A stretch of 64,000 nucleotides of DNA from Paeniglutamicibacter psychrophenolicus (GTDB lineage Bacteria; Actinomycetota; Actinomycetes; Actinomycetales; Micrococcaceae): the NCBI RefSeq assembly GCF_030812255.1, contig NZ_JAUSSH010000003.1, positions 124,001-188,000 on the forward strand. Reading direction: 5' to 3'. The translations under genes and the position numbers were made by a program. The notes beneath the pieces were generated by a model that searched no databases, was not told the DNA's origin, and saw only the letters and a program-made list of their open reading frames with translations. Shown here piece by piece: positions 26,999 to 36,409 of this stretch (the first letter of the stretch is position 1; every line of letters begins with the position of its first letter).

Positions 26999-28087
26999 AT
27001 GAGCGAAAAGCCAGCAACACCCCACGGGGCCGAGAACCGCCGCGGCCCCTTCCGCCCCGGCGACCGGGTCCAGCTCACCGACCAGAAGCGCCGGATCCAC
27101 ACCATCACCCTGACCGCCGGCGGGGAGTTCCACACGCACAAGGGCGTGCTCTTCCACGATCAGCTGATCGGCGCCCCCGAGGGCTCCATCGTGGAGAACA
27201 CCAACGAGGTCCGCTACCAGGCCCTGCGCCCGCTGCTGAAGGACTTCGTGCTGTCGATGCCGCGCGGCGCCACCGTGGTATACCCCAAGGACGCCGCACA
27301 GATCATCCAGATGGGCGACATCTACCCCGGCGCCCGCGTCGTGGAGGCCGGCGTCGGCTCCGGCGCCCTGTCGATGTCGCTGCTGCGCGCCGTGGGGGAC
27401 GGCGGCTACCTGCACTCCTTCGAACGCCGCGAGGAATTCGCCGAGATCGCCCGCGGCAACGTGGACACCGTCTTCGGCGGCCCGCACCCGGCCTGGCAGA
27501 TCACCATCGGCGACTTCCAGGAGCAGGTGCTCAAGACCGAGGAGCCCGGCTCCGTGGACCGCGTGGTCCTGGACATGCTCTCCCCGTGGGAGTGCGTCGA
27601 CGCGGTGTCCACCGTGCTGGCCCCGGGCGGGGTGTGGGTCAACTACGTGGCCACCGTGACCCAGATGTCGCGCACCGTGGAGGCCATCCGCGCCACCGGG
27701 CTGTACACCGAGCCCGAATCCTTCGAGACCATGGTCCGCGGCTGGCACGTCGAGGGCCTGGCCGTGCGCCCGGACCACCGCATGGTCGCGCACACCGCCT
27801 TCCTGATCACCTGCCGGCGGCTGGCCGACGGCGCCGTGGGCATCCCCGGGGCCAAGCGCGTGAAGGAACACACCTACTCGGCCGAGGACCTGGAAACCTG
27901 GACCCGCTCGCAGAACCCGGAGGCCTGGCACCACGAGGCCCTGGGGGAGCGCGGGGTCTCGGACCGCAAGCTGCGCCGCGCCGCCAAGGACGCCAAGTCG
28001 ATGACCCAGCGCGGTTCGCTGCCCGCCGGCACCGGGCCGGAATCCGCGGCCGACTCCGGGCCGGACACCCGCACCGAGGAAAGCTAG
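26999..28087 (+). CDS. trmI: tRNA (adenine-58-N1)-methyltransferase
   Basis: A 362-residue SAM-dependent enzyme that makes m1A58 in the T-loop of tRNAs. '[14 protein letters not shown]', '[21 protein letters not shown]' and '[18 protein letters not shown]' (SAM motif I) identify TrmI. The catalytic Asp lies in '[10 protein letters not shown]'. The C-terminal ~30 residues are an acidic low-complexity extension. GTAAGGAC upstream is a good ribosome-binding site. This gene commonly precedes the proteasome ATPase in actinobacteria. Confidence 0.95.
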   Translation: MSEKPATPHGAENRRGPFRPGDRVQLTDQKRRIHTITLTAGGEFHTHKGVLFHDQLIGAPEGSIVENTNEVRYQALRPLLKDFVLSMPRGATVVYPKDAAQIIQMGDIYPGARVVEAGVGSGALSMSLLRAVGDGGYLHSFERREEFAEIARGNVDTVFGGPHPAWQITIGDFQEQVLKTEEPGSVDRVVLDMLSPWECVDAVSTVLAPGGVWVNYVATVTQMSRTVEAIRATGLYTEPESFETMVRGWHVEGLAVRPDHRMVAHTAFLITCRRLADGAVGIPGAKRVKEHTYSAEDLETWTRSQNPEAWHHEALGERGVSDRKLRRAAKDAKSMTQRGSLPAGTGPESAADSGPDTRTEES

Positions 28088-28251
28088 CCCGCGGCGCCCC
28101 GTGGCCGCGCACCTTTCCGGGCCCACCTGCCCGCGAAGGTGCGCGGTCACATTTCGTTCATTCCGCCGCGCCCATGCCTAGGATGGAGGCAAGGAAAGGT
28201 GCCGGTTCACCCCGGCACCCGCAAACCCTCCGGATCAAGCGAAACAGGTGG

Positions 28252-29988
28252 ATGATGGGCGAAGATACTGATCGCGCACGGCTCGAGGGCCAGGTCACGG
28301 CGGCCGAGCGGCAGCTGAACATCGTGCGGGACAAGAACCGCCAACTGGACCGGCAGCTGGCCACGGCCGGGGCCAACAACGCCCGCCTGGTGGCCATGCT
28401 CGAGCGCACCCGCGAGGAAATCCTGAACCTGAAGTCCGGGCTCGAAAAGGACGGGGACACCCCCTTCAGTCACGGCACCATCATCGACCTGCATCCCCGC
28501 ACCCACCCGGTGCCGGGGGTCGCGATCTCCTCGACCGGCGTGCAGTCGGCCGACATCGTCCAGGGCGGGCGCAAGCTGCGCGTGGGCATCTCCCCGCTGC
28601 TGGACTTCGCCAAGCTGGCCGTCGGCCAGGAGGTGCTGCTGAACGAATCCCTGGTCATCGTCGCCGGCCTGGGCTACGAGAAGTCCGGGGAACTGGTCAC
28701 CGTCAAGGAGGTCCTGGAGGACCACCGGGTGGTGGCCATGGGGCGGGCCGACGACCAGCGCGTCATCCGCCTGGCCGCACCGCTCATCAAGGACACCGTG
28801 CGCGTGGGGGACGTGCTGACCCTGGACACCCGCACCGGGCTGGGCCTGGAAAAGGTGCACCTGTCCGACATGCAGTCCCTGGTGCTCGAGGAGGTCCCGA
28901 ACATCTCCTACGCCGACATCGGCGGGCTGTCCGACCAGATCGAGGCGATCCGCGACGCGGTGGAACTGCCGTTCCTGCACCCGGACCTCTACCGCGAGCA
29001 CGGGCTCACCGCCCCCAAGGGCATCCTGCTCTACGGCCCCCCGGGCTGCGGCAAGACGCTGATCGCCAAGGCCGTCGCGCACTCGCTGTCCGAACGCACC
29101 AACGAACGCAACGGCGACACCGGCACCGCCAAGAGCTACTTCCTGAACATCAAGGGCCCCGAGCTGTTGGACAAGTACGTCGGGGAGACCGAGCGCCACA
29201 TCCGGCTGATCTTCGCCCGCGCCCGGGAGAAGGCCGCCGGCGGCAACCCCGTGGTGGTGTTCTTCGACGAGATGGACTCGCTGTTCCGCACCCGCGGCAC
29301 CGGGATCTCCTCGGACGTGGAAACCACCATCGTCCCGCAACTGCTGGCCGAGATCGACGGGGTCGAGCGCCTCGACAACGTCATCGTCATCGGCGCCTCC
29401 AACCGCGAGGACATGATCGACCCGGCGATCCTGCGCCCGGGCCGGCTGGACGTGAAGATCAAGATCCGCCGCCCCGACGCCCAGGGCGCCGCGGAGATCT
29501 TCGCCAAGTACCTCACCGCGGATTTGCCGCTGCACCCGGACGACCTGGCCGAACACGGCAACGATGCCGACGCGACGGTGCGCGCCATGATCCAGGCGAC
29601 CGTCGATGCGATGTACTCCACCGGCGAACAGAACCAGTTCCTCGAGGTCACCTACGCCAACACCGAGACCGAGATCCTCTACTTCAAGGACTTCTCCTCC
29701 GGGGCGGTGATCCGCAACGTCGTGGACCGCGCCAAGAAATCCGCCATCAAGGCGCTGCTCACCGGACAGGAACGCGGGCTGCGCATGGAGCACCTGCTGG
29801 CCGCGGTCGTGGAGGAATTCCACGAGCACGAGGACATGCCCAACACCACCAACCCCGACGACTGGGCGCGGATCTCCGGGCGCAAGGGCGAGCGCATCAC
29901 CTTCATCCGCACCATCGTGGCCGACAAGAACGGGCGCGGCAAGACCCTGCAGGCCCCCGGCGCCGACGAGACCGGGCAGTACCTGTGA
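28252..29988 (+). CDS. arc: Proteasome-associated AAA+ ATPase (ARC/Mpa)
   Basis: A 578-residue unfoldase that threads pupylated proteins into the 20S core. In order: an N-terminal coiled coil (about 5-65) that binds Pup, tandem OB-like domains (about 70-210), then the AAA module with Walker A GPPGCGKT at 262-269 and Walker B VVVFFDE at 334-340. The C-terminus is GQYL, the motif that docks into the proteasome alpha ring. Either of two adjacent ATG codons (28252, 28255) could start it. The stop overlaps the GTG of dop. Confidence 0.96.
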   Translation: MMGEDTDRARLEGQVTAAERQLNIVRDKNRQLDRQLATAGANNARLVAMLERTREEILNLKSGLEKDGDTPFSHGTIIDLHPRTHPVPGVAISSTGVQSADIVQGGRKLRVGISPLLDFAKLAVGQEVLLNESLVIVAGLGYEKSGELVTVKEVLEDHRVVAMGRADDQRVIRLAAPLIKDTVRVGDVLTLDTRTGLGLEKVHLSDMQSLVLEEVPNISYADIGGLSDQIEAIRDAVELPFLHPDLYREHGLTAPKGILLYGPPGCGKTLIAKAVAHSLSERTNERNGDTGTAKSYFLNIKGPELLDKYVGETERHIRLIFARAREKAAGGNPVVVFFDEMDSLFRTRGTGISSDVETTIVPQLLAEIDGVERLDNVIVIGASNREDMIDPAILRPGRLDVKIKIRRPDAQGAAEIFAKYLTADLPLHPDDLAEHGNDADATVRAMIQATVDAMYSTGEQNQFLEVTYANTETEILYFKDFSSGAVIRNVVDRAKKSAIKALLTGQERGLRMEHLLAAVVEEFHEHEDMPNTTNPDDWARISGRKGERITFIRTIVADKNGRGKTLQAPGADETGQYL

Positions 29989-31583
29989 GCGTCCACCGGG
30001 TCATGGGCCTGGAAACCGAGTATGGGGTGCTGGCCCCCTCGATGCCCGGGGCGAACGCCACGATGCTTTCGGCCCAGGTCATCAACGCCTATGCCGCCAC
30101 GGTCCGCGAGGCCCGCGGAAAGATCGCCGGAACCCGCTGGGACTACGCGGACGAGTCCCCGCTGAACGACGCGCGCGGCTTCACCCAGCCGCGCGACCAG
30201 GCGGACCCCTCCCAGCTCACCGACGTCGAGCCGGAACTCGACGCCGAGCAGGTCGCCCTGGCCGGCGGAGACGTGACCATCGGGGACACCCTCTACGAGG
30301 CGGGGCCCTACGACCACGAGGTGCTGATGAACATGGTGCTGGGCAACGGCGCCCGGCTCTACGTGGACCACGCGCACCCGGAGTACTCCTCCCCGGAAAC
30401 CACCAATCCGTTCGACGCGGTGCTCTGGGACCAGGCCGGGGACCACGTGGCGCTGGCCGCGGTGCGCCGCATCGAGTCGCTGGCCGGGGTGCCGGATGTG
30501 CACCTGTACAAGAACAACACCGACAACAAGTCGGTCTCCTACGGGGCGCACGAGAACTACCTGATGCCCCGCTCGGTGCCCTTCGATTCGATCGCCGCCG
30601 GGCTGATCCCGTTCTTTGCCACCCGCCAGGTCATCTGCGCCTCCGGGCGGGTGGGCCGCGGCATGCTCGGCTCCTACCCCGGGTTCCAGGTCTCGGCGCG
30701 CGCGGACTTCTTCGAGGCGCAGATCGGCCTGGAAACCACCATCCGCCGCCCGATCATCAACACCCGCGACGAGCCGCACGCGCACTGGGAAAAATACCGC
30801 CGACTGCACGTGATCATCGGGGACGCGAACCTCGGGCAAATCTCCACGCTGCTGCGCACCGGCACCACGGCCCTGGTGCTTTCGATGATCGAGGCCGGCA
30901 CCGCCCCGGGGATCGAGCTGCGCGATCCCGTCGCCGCCCTGCAGGCCATCAGCCACGACCCCACACTCACGGCCAAGGTCGAACTGGTTGACGGGCGCAT
31001 GCTCACCGCGCTTGAGGTCCAGTGGATCTACGCCGAGGCCGCGGCCCGGCACAGCGGTGCCACCGATGCGACCGACGAGGCCACCGTGGAGATCCAGCGG
31101 CGCTGGGAGGAAACCCTGCACCAGCTGGAAACCGACGTCTTCTCCGCCTCGTCGACCGTGGACTGGGTGGCCAAGTACAAGCTGATGACCTCTTACGCGC
31201 AGCGCCACTGCCTGGACTTCACCGACCCGCGGATCGCGGCGATGGACCTGCAATGGGCGGACATCCGCCCGGAAAAGGGCCTTTACCACCGGCTGGCCGC
31301 GCGCGGGCTGATCGAAACCCTGTACTCCCCGGCGCAGATCGCGCACGCGGCGGCCAACCCGCCGGAGGACACCCGCGCGTACTTCCGCGGTCGGGTGCTC
31401 AGCCAGTATCCGGAGCACGTCGTGGCGGCCAGCTGGGACTCGGTCTCCTTCACGGTTCCCGGGGGCCGGAAGCTCGAGCGCATCGCGACCCTGGAACCGT
31501 TGCGCGGCACCAAGGCCCTGGTCGGGGAGCTGCTGGACCAGGAGTTGTCGATCCGCGAGTTCATTGCCACGCTGCGGAGCTAA
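29985..31583 (+). CDS. dop: Pup deamidase/depupylase Dop
   Basis: A 532-residue homologue of the glutamine-synthetase-like ligases. It deamidates the C-terminal Gln of Pup and removes Pup from substrates. ATP/Mg residues sit in '[11 protein letters not shown]' and '[22 protein letters not shown]'. The Dop-specific loop (about 40-75, '[20 protein letters not shown]') is present and separates it from PafA. The GTG start overlaps the preceding TGA. It sits between the ATPase and Pup in the usual actinobacterial order. Confidence 0.96.
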   Translation: MSVHRVMGLETEYGVLAPSMPGANATMLSAQVINAYAATVREARGKIAGTRWDYADESPLNDARGFTQPRDQADPSQLTDVEPELDAEQVALAGGDVTIGDTLYEAGPYDHEVLMNMVLGNGARLYVDHAHPEYSSPETTNPFDAVLWDQAGDHVALAAVRRIESLAGVPDVHLYKNNTDNKSVSYGAHENYLMPRSVPFDSIAAGLIPFFATRQVICASGRVGRGMLGSYPGFQVSARADFFEAQIGLETTIRRPIINTRDEPHAHWEKYRRLHVIIGDANLGQISTLLRTGTTALVLSMIEAGTAPGIELRDPVAALQAISHDPTLTAKVELVDGRMLTALEVQWIYAEAAARHSGATDATDEATVEIQRRWEETLHQLETDVFSASSTVDWVAKYKLMTSYAQRHCLDFTDPRIAAMDLQWADIRPEKGLYHRLAARGLIETLYSPAQIAHAAANPPEDTRAYFRGRVLSQYPEHVVAASWDSVSFTVPGGRKLERIATLEPLRGTKALVGELLDQELSIREFIATLRS

Positions 31584-31689
31584 AGGCCCTACCCAGTGGC
31601 AAGATGTAGGTAACAGCACAACCAAGGGGCCCAGGCCGCGGCGTCGCCGCGACCGGCCCCCGGATCAGAGGGAAGAGAGCGCAACCGCC

Positions 31690-31869
31690 ATGACACAGGA
31701 ACACCACTCGGCACAACGCCGCGAGGAAACCCAGGCGCACGAGCAGGAAGCCACGGCCGCCGCCGGCCAGGACGCCGGGGTCGATGACCTGCTCGACGAG
31801 ATCGACGGGGTGCTGGAGCAAAACGCGGAGGAATTCGTGCGCGGCTTCATCCAAAAGGGCGGGCAGTGA
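31690..31869 (+). CDS. pup: Prokaryotic ubiquitin-like protein Pup
   Basis: A 59-residue, highly acidic, mostly disordered protein that is ligated through its C-terminus to lysines of target proteins. The C-terminal half '[28 protein letters not shown]' (split here as the DDLLDEID helix and the FIQKGGQ tail) carries the ATPase-binding region. It ends in GGQ, so Dop must deamidate the last residue to Glu before PafA can use it. The stop overlaps the GTG of prcB by three bases. Confidence 0.97.
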   Translation: MTQEHHSAQRREETQAHEQEATAAAGQDAGVDDLLDEIDGVLEQNAEEFVRGFIQKGGQ

Positions 31870-32657
31870 CCGAACTCGGTCCCGGGCCCTCCTTCCTGGA
31901 GCACCTGAACCGGGACCGTCCCGACCTGCTGCCCGGCACCCGCGCCGTGCTGCCGGCGGACGCCGGCGCCCAGGTACCGCACGGAACCACCATCGTCGCG
32001 CTGTCCTACGCCGATGGCATCGTGATGGCCGGGGACCGCCGCGCGACCATGGGCAACGTGATCGCCAGCCGCCGCATCGAGAAGGTCTTCGAGACCGACA
32101 GCTACTCGGTCATCGGGATCGCCGGCGCGGCGGGCCTGGCCATCGACATCGCCAAGCTCTTCACCGTGGAACTGGAGCACTACGAAAAAATCGAGGGCAC
32201 CCGCCTGTCCCTGGACGGCAAGGCCAACCGGCTGGCCTCGATGATCCGCTCCAACATGCCCATGGCCCTGCAGGGCATGAGTGTCGTTCCGCTCTTTGCC
32301 GGCTTCGACACCTTCTCCGGCACCGGGCGGATCTTCTCCTTCGACATCACCGGCGGGCTCTACGAGGAGGTCGAGCACCATTCGATCGGCTCCGGCTCCC
32401 CGTATGCCCGCGGCGCGCTGAAGAAGCTCTGGCAGCCCGGCCTCGGCGCCACCGCCGCGGTGCATGTTGCCGTGGAGGCGCTCTACGACGCCGCCGACGA
32501 TGACTCGGCCACCGGGGGACCGGACACCGTGCGCGGCCTGTGGCCGGTGGTCTACACCGTGGATGCCACCGGTGCCCACCGCGTCGAGGACGCCATCCTG
32601 GCCGACATGGCAGCCGACATCATCGCCACACGCACCGCCAGCGGGAGGGAGTCCTAG
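31866..32657 (+). CDS. prcB: 20S proteasome beta subunit
   Basis: A 263-residue catalytic subunit made as a precursor. The propeptide of about 40 residues ends at HG, and Thr 41 of '[20 protein letters not shown]' becomes the N-terminal nucleophile after self-cleavage. '[14 protein letters not shown]' supplies the conserved Lys of the active site, and the fold ends with the usual Ntn-hydrolase strands. GTG overlaps the pup stop, and prcA follows with no gap, which fits the 1:1 assembly of the subunits. Confidence 0.97.
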   Translation: MTELGPGPSFLEHLNRDRPDLLPGTRAVLPADAGAQVPHGTTIVALSYADGIVMAGDRRATMGNVIASRRIEKVFETDSYSVIGIAGAAGLAIDIAKLFTVELEHYEKIEGTRLSLDGKANRLASMIRSNMPMALQGMSVVPLFAGFDTFSGTGRIFSFDITGGLYEEVEHHSIGSGSPYARGALKKLWQPGLGATAAVHVAVEALYDAADDDSATGGPDTVRGLWPVVYTVDATGAHRVEDAILADMAADIIATRTASGRES

Positions 32658-33368
32658 ATGAGCGCACAATATTACGTATCGCCCGAACAGCTCATGAAGG
32701 ACCGGGCGGACTTCGCCCGGAAGGGCATCGCCCGCGGACGGGCCGTCATCACGGCCTCCTGCATCGACGGGATCGCGCTGATCGCGGAGAACCCCTCGGG
32801 TTCGCTGCACAAGATCGGGGAGATCTACGACCGCATCGCCTTCGCGGCGGTGGGCAAGTACAACGAGTTCGAGTCCCTGCGCCAGGCCGGGGTGCGCTAC
32901 GCCGACACCCGCGGCTACTCCTATTCCCGCCACGACGTGACCGGCCGCGGCCTGGCCAGCGTCTACGCCCAGTCCCTGGGTGCGGTGTTCACCGCCGAGG
33001 CCAAGCCCTTCGAGGTGGAACTGGCGGTCCTTGAACTCGGAGCGACCCCCGCCGACGACACGCTGTTCTCGCTGAACTTCGACGGCTCCATCGCCGAACA
33101 GCCCGGGCACATCATCATGGGCGGGGACACCCCCGCGCTACGCGAGGCCTGGAACGCCTACTGGACCGGCAAGGACCTGGCGGCCGCCGGCATCGACGAG
33201 GTCATCCGCGCCGCGGCCCTGGTGTTGCCGGGTGTGGGGGAGGACCCCGGGGACGCGCACCTCCTGGAGGTCGCGATGCTCGAACGGACCACCTCCACCG
33301 GCTCGCACCGCCATTTCCGCCGCCTCGACACCCCCACCATCGCCCGGATACTGGGAGCAGGGAAGTAG
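32658..33368 (+). CDS. prcA: 20S proteasome alpha subunit
   Basis: A 236-residue non-catalytic subunit that forms the gated outer rings. The N-terminal '[27 protein letters not shown]' is the gate and first helix. '[29 protein letters not shown]' is the conserved alpha-ring core that receives the ATPase C-terminus. It begins immediately after the prcB stop; PafA starts seven bases after its own stop. Confidence 0.97.
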   Translation: MSAQYYVSPEQLMKDRADFARKGIARGRAVITASCIDGIALIAENPSGSLHKIGEIYDRIAFAAVGKYNEFESLRQAGVRYADTRGYSYSRHDVTGRGLASVYAQSLGAVFTAEAKPFEVELAVLELGATPADDTLFSLNFDGSIAEQPGHIIMGGDTPALREAWNAYWTGKDLAAAGIDEVIRAAALVLPGVGEDPGDAHLLEVAMLERTTSTGSHRHFRRLDTPTIARILGAGK

Positions 33369-33375
33369 ACAGACC

Positions 33376-34773
33376 ATGGACCGCAGAATCTTCGGCATCG
33401 AAACCGAATACGGGATCAACTATTCGGACCCGACCGGGCGCCCGCTCACGCCGGAGGAATCGGCCCGCTACCTCTTCCGCCGGGTGGTGGCCTGGGGGCG
33501 CAGCTCCAACGTGTTCCTGACCAACGGCTCCCGGCTCTACCTGGATGTCGGTTCGCACCCCGAATACGCCACGGCCGAATGCGACGAGCTGACCCAGCTG
33601 ATCGCCCACGACCGGGCCGGGGAAGCGATCCTGAACGACCTGGTGCAAAGCGCCGAGGAACGCATGGCCGCCGACGGCTACAACGGCCGGCTCTACCTGT
33701 TCAAGAACAACACCGACACCGCCGGGAACTCCTACGGCTGCCACGAGAACTTCCTGATCCCGCGCAAGCTCGAGTTCGCCCGGCTCGCCGAGATCCTGAT
33801 CCCGTTCCTGGTCACCCGGCAGCTGATTGCCGGGGCCGGGAAGATCGTGAACATCGAGGGCGAGCCGCTCTACGCGTTCTCGCAGCGCGCCGACCATGTC
33901 TGGGAGGGCGTCTCCTCGGCGACCACCCGCTCCCGGCCCATCATCAACACCCGCGACGAGCCGCACGCGGATGCCGAATACTTCCGCCGCCTGCACGTCA
34001 TCGTGGGGGACTCGAACATGTCCGAGACCACCCAGCTGGTCAAGCTCGGGGCCACCGACCTGATGCTGCGGATCATCGAGTCGGGAAAGATCATGGAGGA
34101 CCTGCGGCTGGAAAACCCGATCCGCTCCATCCGCGAGATCTCCCACGACTTCAACGGCACCACCATGGTCAGGCTCGCCAACGGCACCGAGCTTTCCGCC
34201 CTGGCCCTGCAACGCCGCTTCCTGGCCCTGGCCACCAACTTCGTGGAGCGCGAAGGGGCCCACCACGACCAGGTCCCCGCGGTGCTGGACCTGTGGACCC
34301 GGACCCTGGATGCCGTGGAATCGGGGAACTTCTCGGGCATCGACACGGAAATCGACTGGGCGATCAAGCACAAGCTGATCACTTCATACGCCAACCGGCA
34401 CAACCTGGACATGGGCGCCCAACGCCTGGCCCAGCTGGATCTGACGTACCACGACATCGACACCAGGCGCGGGCTTTTCCACCTGCTGGCGGCCCGCGGG
34501 CGCGCCGCCACCGTGGTGGATCCCGCGGACATCGCCTTCGCGGTGGACAACCCGCCGCAAAGCACCCGGGCGAAATTGCGCGGGGACTTTGTGCGTGCTG
34601 CCAAGAACGCGGAGCGCGACTTCACCGTGGACTGGGTGCACCTGAAGCTCAACGACCACCCCGGCCAGACGGTGCTGTGCAAGGATCCCTTCGTCAACGA
34701 GGACCCGCGGGTCCAGGAGATGATCACCTCGATGGGCGGGTCGCCCCAGGCGGCTTCCGGCCCCCTGCAATAA
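33376..34773 (+). CDS. pafA: Pup-protein ligase PafA
   Basis: A 465-residue ligase. It activates the C-terminal Glu of Pup with ATP and joins it to substrate lysines. The sequence opens '[18 protein letters not shown]' (ATP/Mg Glu residues) and contains '[22 protein letters not shown]' and '[22 protein letters not shown]', as in all PafA/Dop proteins. The Dop loop is absent, which marks it as the ligase. It ends the compact block arc-dop-pup-prcB-prcA-pafA. Confidence 0.96.
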   Translation: MDRRIFGIETEYGINYSDPTGRPLTPEESARYLFRRVVAWGRSSNVFLTNGSRLYLDVGSHPEYATAECDELTQLIAHDRAGEAILNDLVQSAEERMAADGYNGRLYLFKNNTDTAGNSYGCHENFLIPRKLEFARLAEILIPFLVTRQLIAGAGKIVNIEGEPLYAFSQRADHVWEGVSSATTRSRPIINTRDEPHADAEYFRRLHVIVGDSNMSETTQLVKLGATDLMLRIIESGKIMEDLRLENPIRSIREISHDFNGTTMVRLANGTELSALALQRRFLALATNFVEREGAHHDQVPAVLDLWTRTLDAVESGNFSGIDTEIDWAIKHKLITSYANRHNLDMGAQRLAQLDLTYHDIDTRRGLFHLLAARGRAATVVDPADIAFAVDNPPQSTRAKLRGDFVRAAKNAERDFTVDWVHLKLNDHPGQTVLCKDPFVNEDPRVQEMITSMGGSPQAASGPLQ

Positions 34774-34879
34774 GGAGATTCACAGATTCGGCATTTAGGC
34801 TGTCTATAACCTGTTTCGAAAGCTCACCATTCAGTGTGGGTGTTTCAAGTCCCAAAATCCCCAACTGAAAGTTGATTTC

Positions 34880-35848
34880 GTGCGCAAAGTTATGGCACTC
34901 GTTGCAACGGCCTCGTTGCTGCTGGTCACGGCCTGTGGTTCAACCACGACGGCCTCCAGCGGTGACATCGCCCCCTTGGAATCGATCAAGGTGACCCCGG
35001 GTTCGGATGATGCGTCCGATCCCACGGTCACCTTCGACACCCCGCTGGTTGCCACGGCAACCGCGGCCAAGGTCCTCGTCGAGGGCAAGGGCGATCAAAT
35101 CAAGGAAAACCAGAACATCAAGTTCAAGTCCATTGCCTACAAGGCAACGGATGCGAGCCTGCTCGGTTCGGGCTTCGCCGGCGAGCCGGTGACGCTGCCG
35201 ACCAATGAGGAATTCAAGGCCCAGCTCCCGGCGCTCTACGACACGCTGATGCAGACCAAGGTCGGCTCCTGGATCGCCATGGTCGAACCGGCCGCCGAAG
35301 CCGCAGCCACCGACGGCGCATCGCCCTCGGCAAGCCCGGAAGCGGCCCCGGCCGAAACCGTGGTCGTGCTGAAGGTCGTCTCCACCGAGGAGATCCCGCC
35401 GGCGGCACCGCCTTCCAAGAAGCTCGGCGCCGACGAGGTCAAGAAGCTCAAGGACGCCGGAGCGCTGCCGACCTTCGAGATGAAGGACGGCAAGCCGGCC
35501 ATCACCATCCCGAAGGACAAGGACGCGCCCGCCGGACTGGTCGTTGACATCGTCAAGGAGGGCACCGGCAAGGTTGCCACCGCCACCTCGAAGGTCTCGG
35601 CCAACTACACCGGAGTGCGCTGGGAAGACGGCAAGCAGTTCGACTCCAGCTACGACCGGGGCAAGGCCGCGGACTTCGGTCTCGACGGCGTCATCGCCGG
35701 CTGGACCCAGGGCCTGACCGGGCTGAAGGCCGGCACACAGGTCATGCTGACCATCCCGACGGATCTGGCCTACGGACCGGATGCTGCGTCACAGGGAGCC
35801 CCCGAGGGCCCGCTGGTGTTCTTCGTGGAGCTCAAGGAAGTAAAGTAG
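34880..35848 (+). CDS. FKBP-type peptidyl-prolyl isomerase lipoprotein
   Basis: A 322-residue exported protein. A signal peptide ends in the lipobox LVTAC (Cys 19), so it is anchored to the outer face of the membrane. An N-terminal degenerate FKBP-like half is followed by an Ala/Ser/Pro-rich linker (about 135-155). The C-terminal FKBP domain ('VSANYTGVRWEDGKQFDSSYDRG', 'AGWTQGLTGLKAGTQVMLTIP', 'LAYGP') should catalyse proline isomerisation of secreted proteins. The GTG start follows GAAAG. It begins about 105 bases after pafA; TATAAC at about 34806 may be a promoter. Confidence 0.92.
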   Translation: MRKVMALVATASLLLVTACGSTTTASSGDIAPLESIKVTPGSDDASDPTVTFDTPLVATATAAKVLVEGKGDQIKENQNIKFKSIAYKATDASLLGSGFAGEPVTLPTNEEFKAQLPALYDTLMQTKVGSWIAMVEPAAEAAATDGASPSASPEAAPAETVVVLKVVSTEEIPPAAPPSKKLGADEVKKLKDAGALPTFEMKDGKPAITIPKDKDAPAGLVVDIVKEGTGKVATATSKVSANYTGVRWEDGKQFDSSYDRGKAADFGLDGVIAGWTQGLTGLKAGTQVMLTIPTDLAYGPDAASQGAPEGPLVFFVELKEVK

Positions 35849-35887
35849 CTAGGACGCTTCTAGCAAACAACCGAAAGGACTTCACCC

Positions 35888-36283
35888 ATGTCTTTTGGAC
35901 AGCGTGAATACGACCGCACCAAGCCCGAGATCGATTTCCCGGGAACAGATGCCCCGACCGAGCTGAAGATCGAGGACATCGCCGTCGGCGACGGTGCCGA
36001 GGTCGTTCCGGGCTCGAACATCTCCGCCCACTACGTCGGCGTGGCCTGGTCCACCGGCGAGGAATTCGATGCCTCCTGGAACCGCGGCGCCCCGCTGGAC
36101 TTCCGTGCCGGCGTCGGCCAGGTCATCCAGGGCTGGGACCAGGGCCTGATCGGGATGAAAGTCGGCGGCCGCCGCCGCCTGGAAATCCCCTCGGAAATGG
36201 CCTACGGTTCCCGTGGCGCCGGCGGAGCCATCGGCCCGAACGAAGCCTTGATCTTCGTCGTGGACCTGGTGGCAGTGCGCTAG
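35888..36283 (+). CDS. FKBP-type peptidyl-prolyl isomerase, cytosolic
   Basis: A 131-residue single-domain FKBP with no signal peptide. The active-site residues are in 'ISAHYVGVAWSTGEEFDASWNRG', 'GQVIQGWDQGLIGMKVGGRRRLEIP' and 'MAYGSRGAGGAIGPNEAL'. It begins 40 bases after the lipoprotein homologue, with GAAAGGAC as ribosome-binding site, so the two isomerases form an operon. A strong hairpin ends the unit. The same FKBP pair sits between pafA and pafBC in related genomes. Confidence 0.94.
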   Translation: MSFGQREYDRTKPEIDFPGTDAPTELKIEDIAVGDGAEVVPGSNISAHYVGVAWSTGEEFDASWNRGAPLDFRAGVGQVIQGWDQGLIGMKVGGRRRLEIPSEMAYGSRGAGGAIGPNEALIFVVDLVAVR

Positions 36284-36303
36284 GCACGGCTTCACCGATC
36301 GAC

Positions 36304-36353
36304 GCCCTTAGCCGTGTTTTCCCATGTTGAACCGGGAAAACACGGCCAAGGGC
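36304..36353. terminator. Long hairpin after the FKBP pair
   Basis: The arms 36304-36323 and 36334-36353 pair at 19 of 20 positions (core GCCGTGTTTTCCC / GGGAAAACACGGC) with a 10-base loop. This is a strong transcription terminator between the FKBP unit and pafBC. Confidence 0.8.
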
Positions 36354-36409
36354 CGTTAACGCGGCGTTGCATTGGCCCGGGTTCGTCGCAACGGGGTAAT
36401 CTTGCGGAC

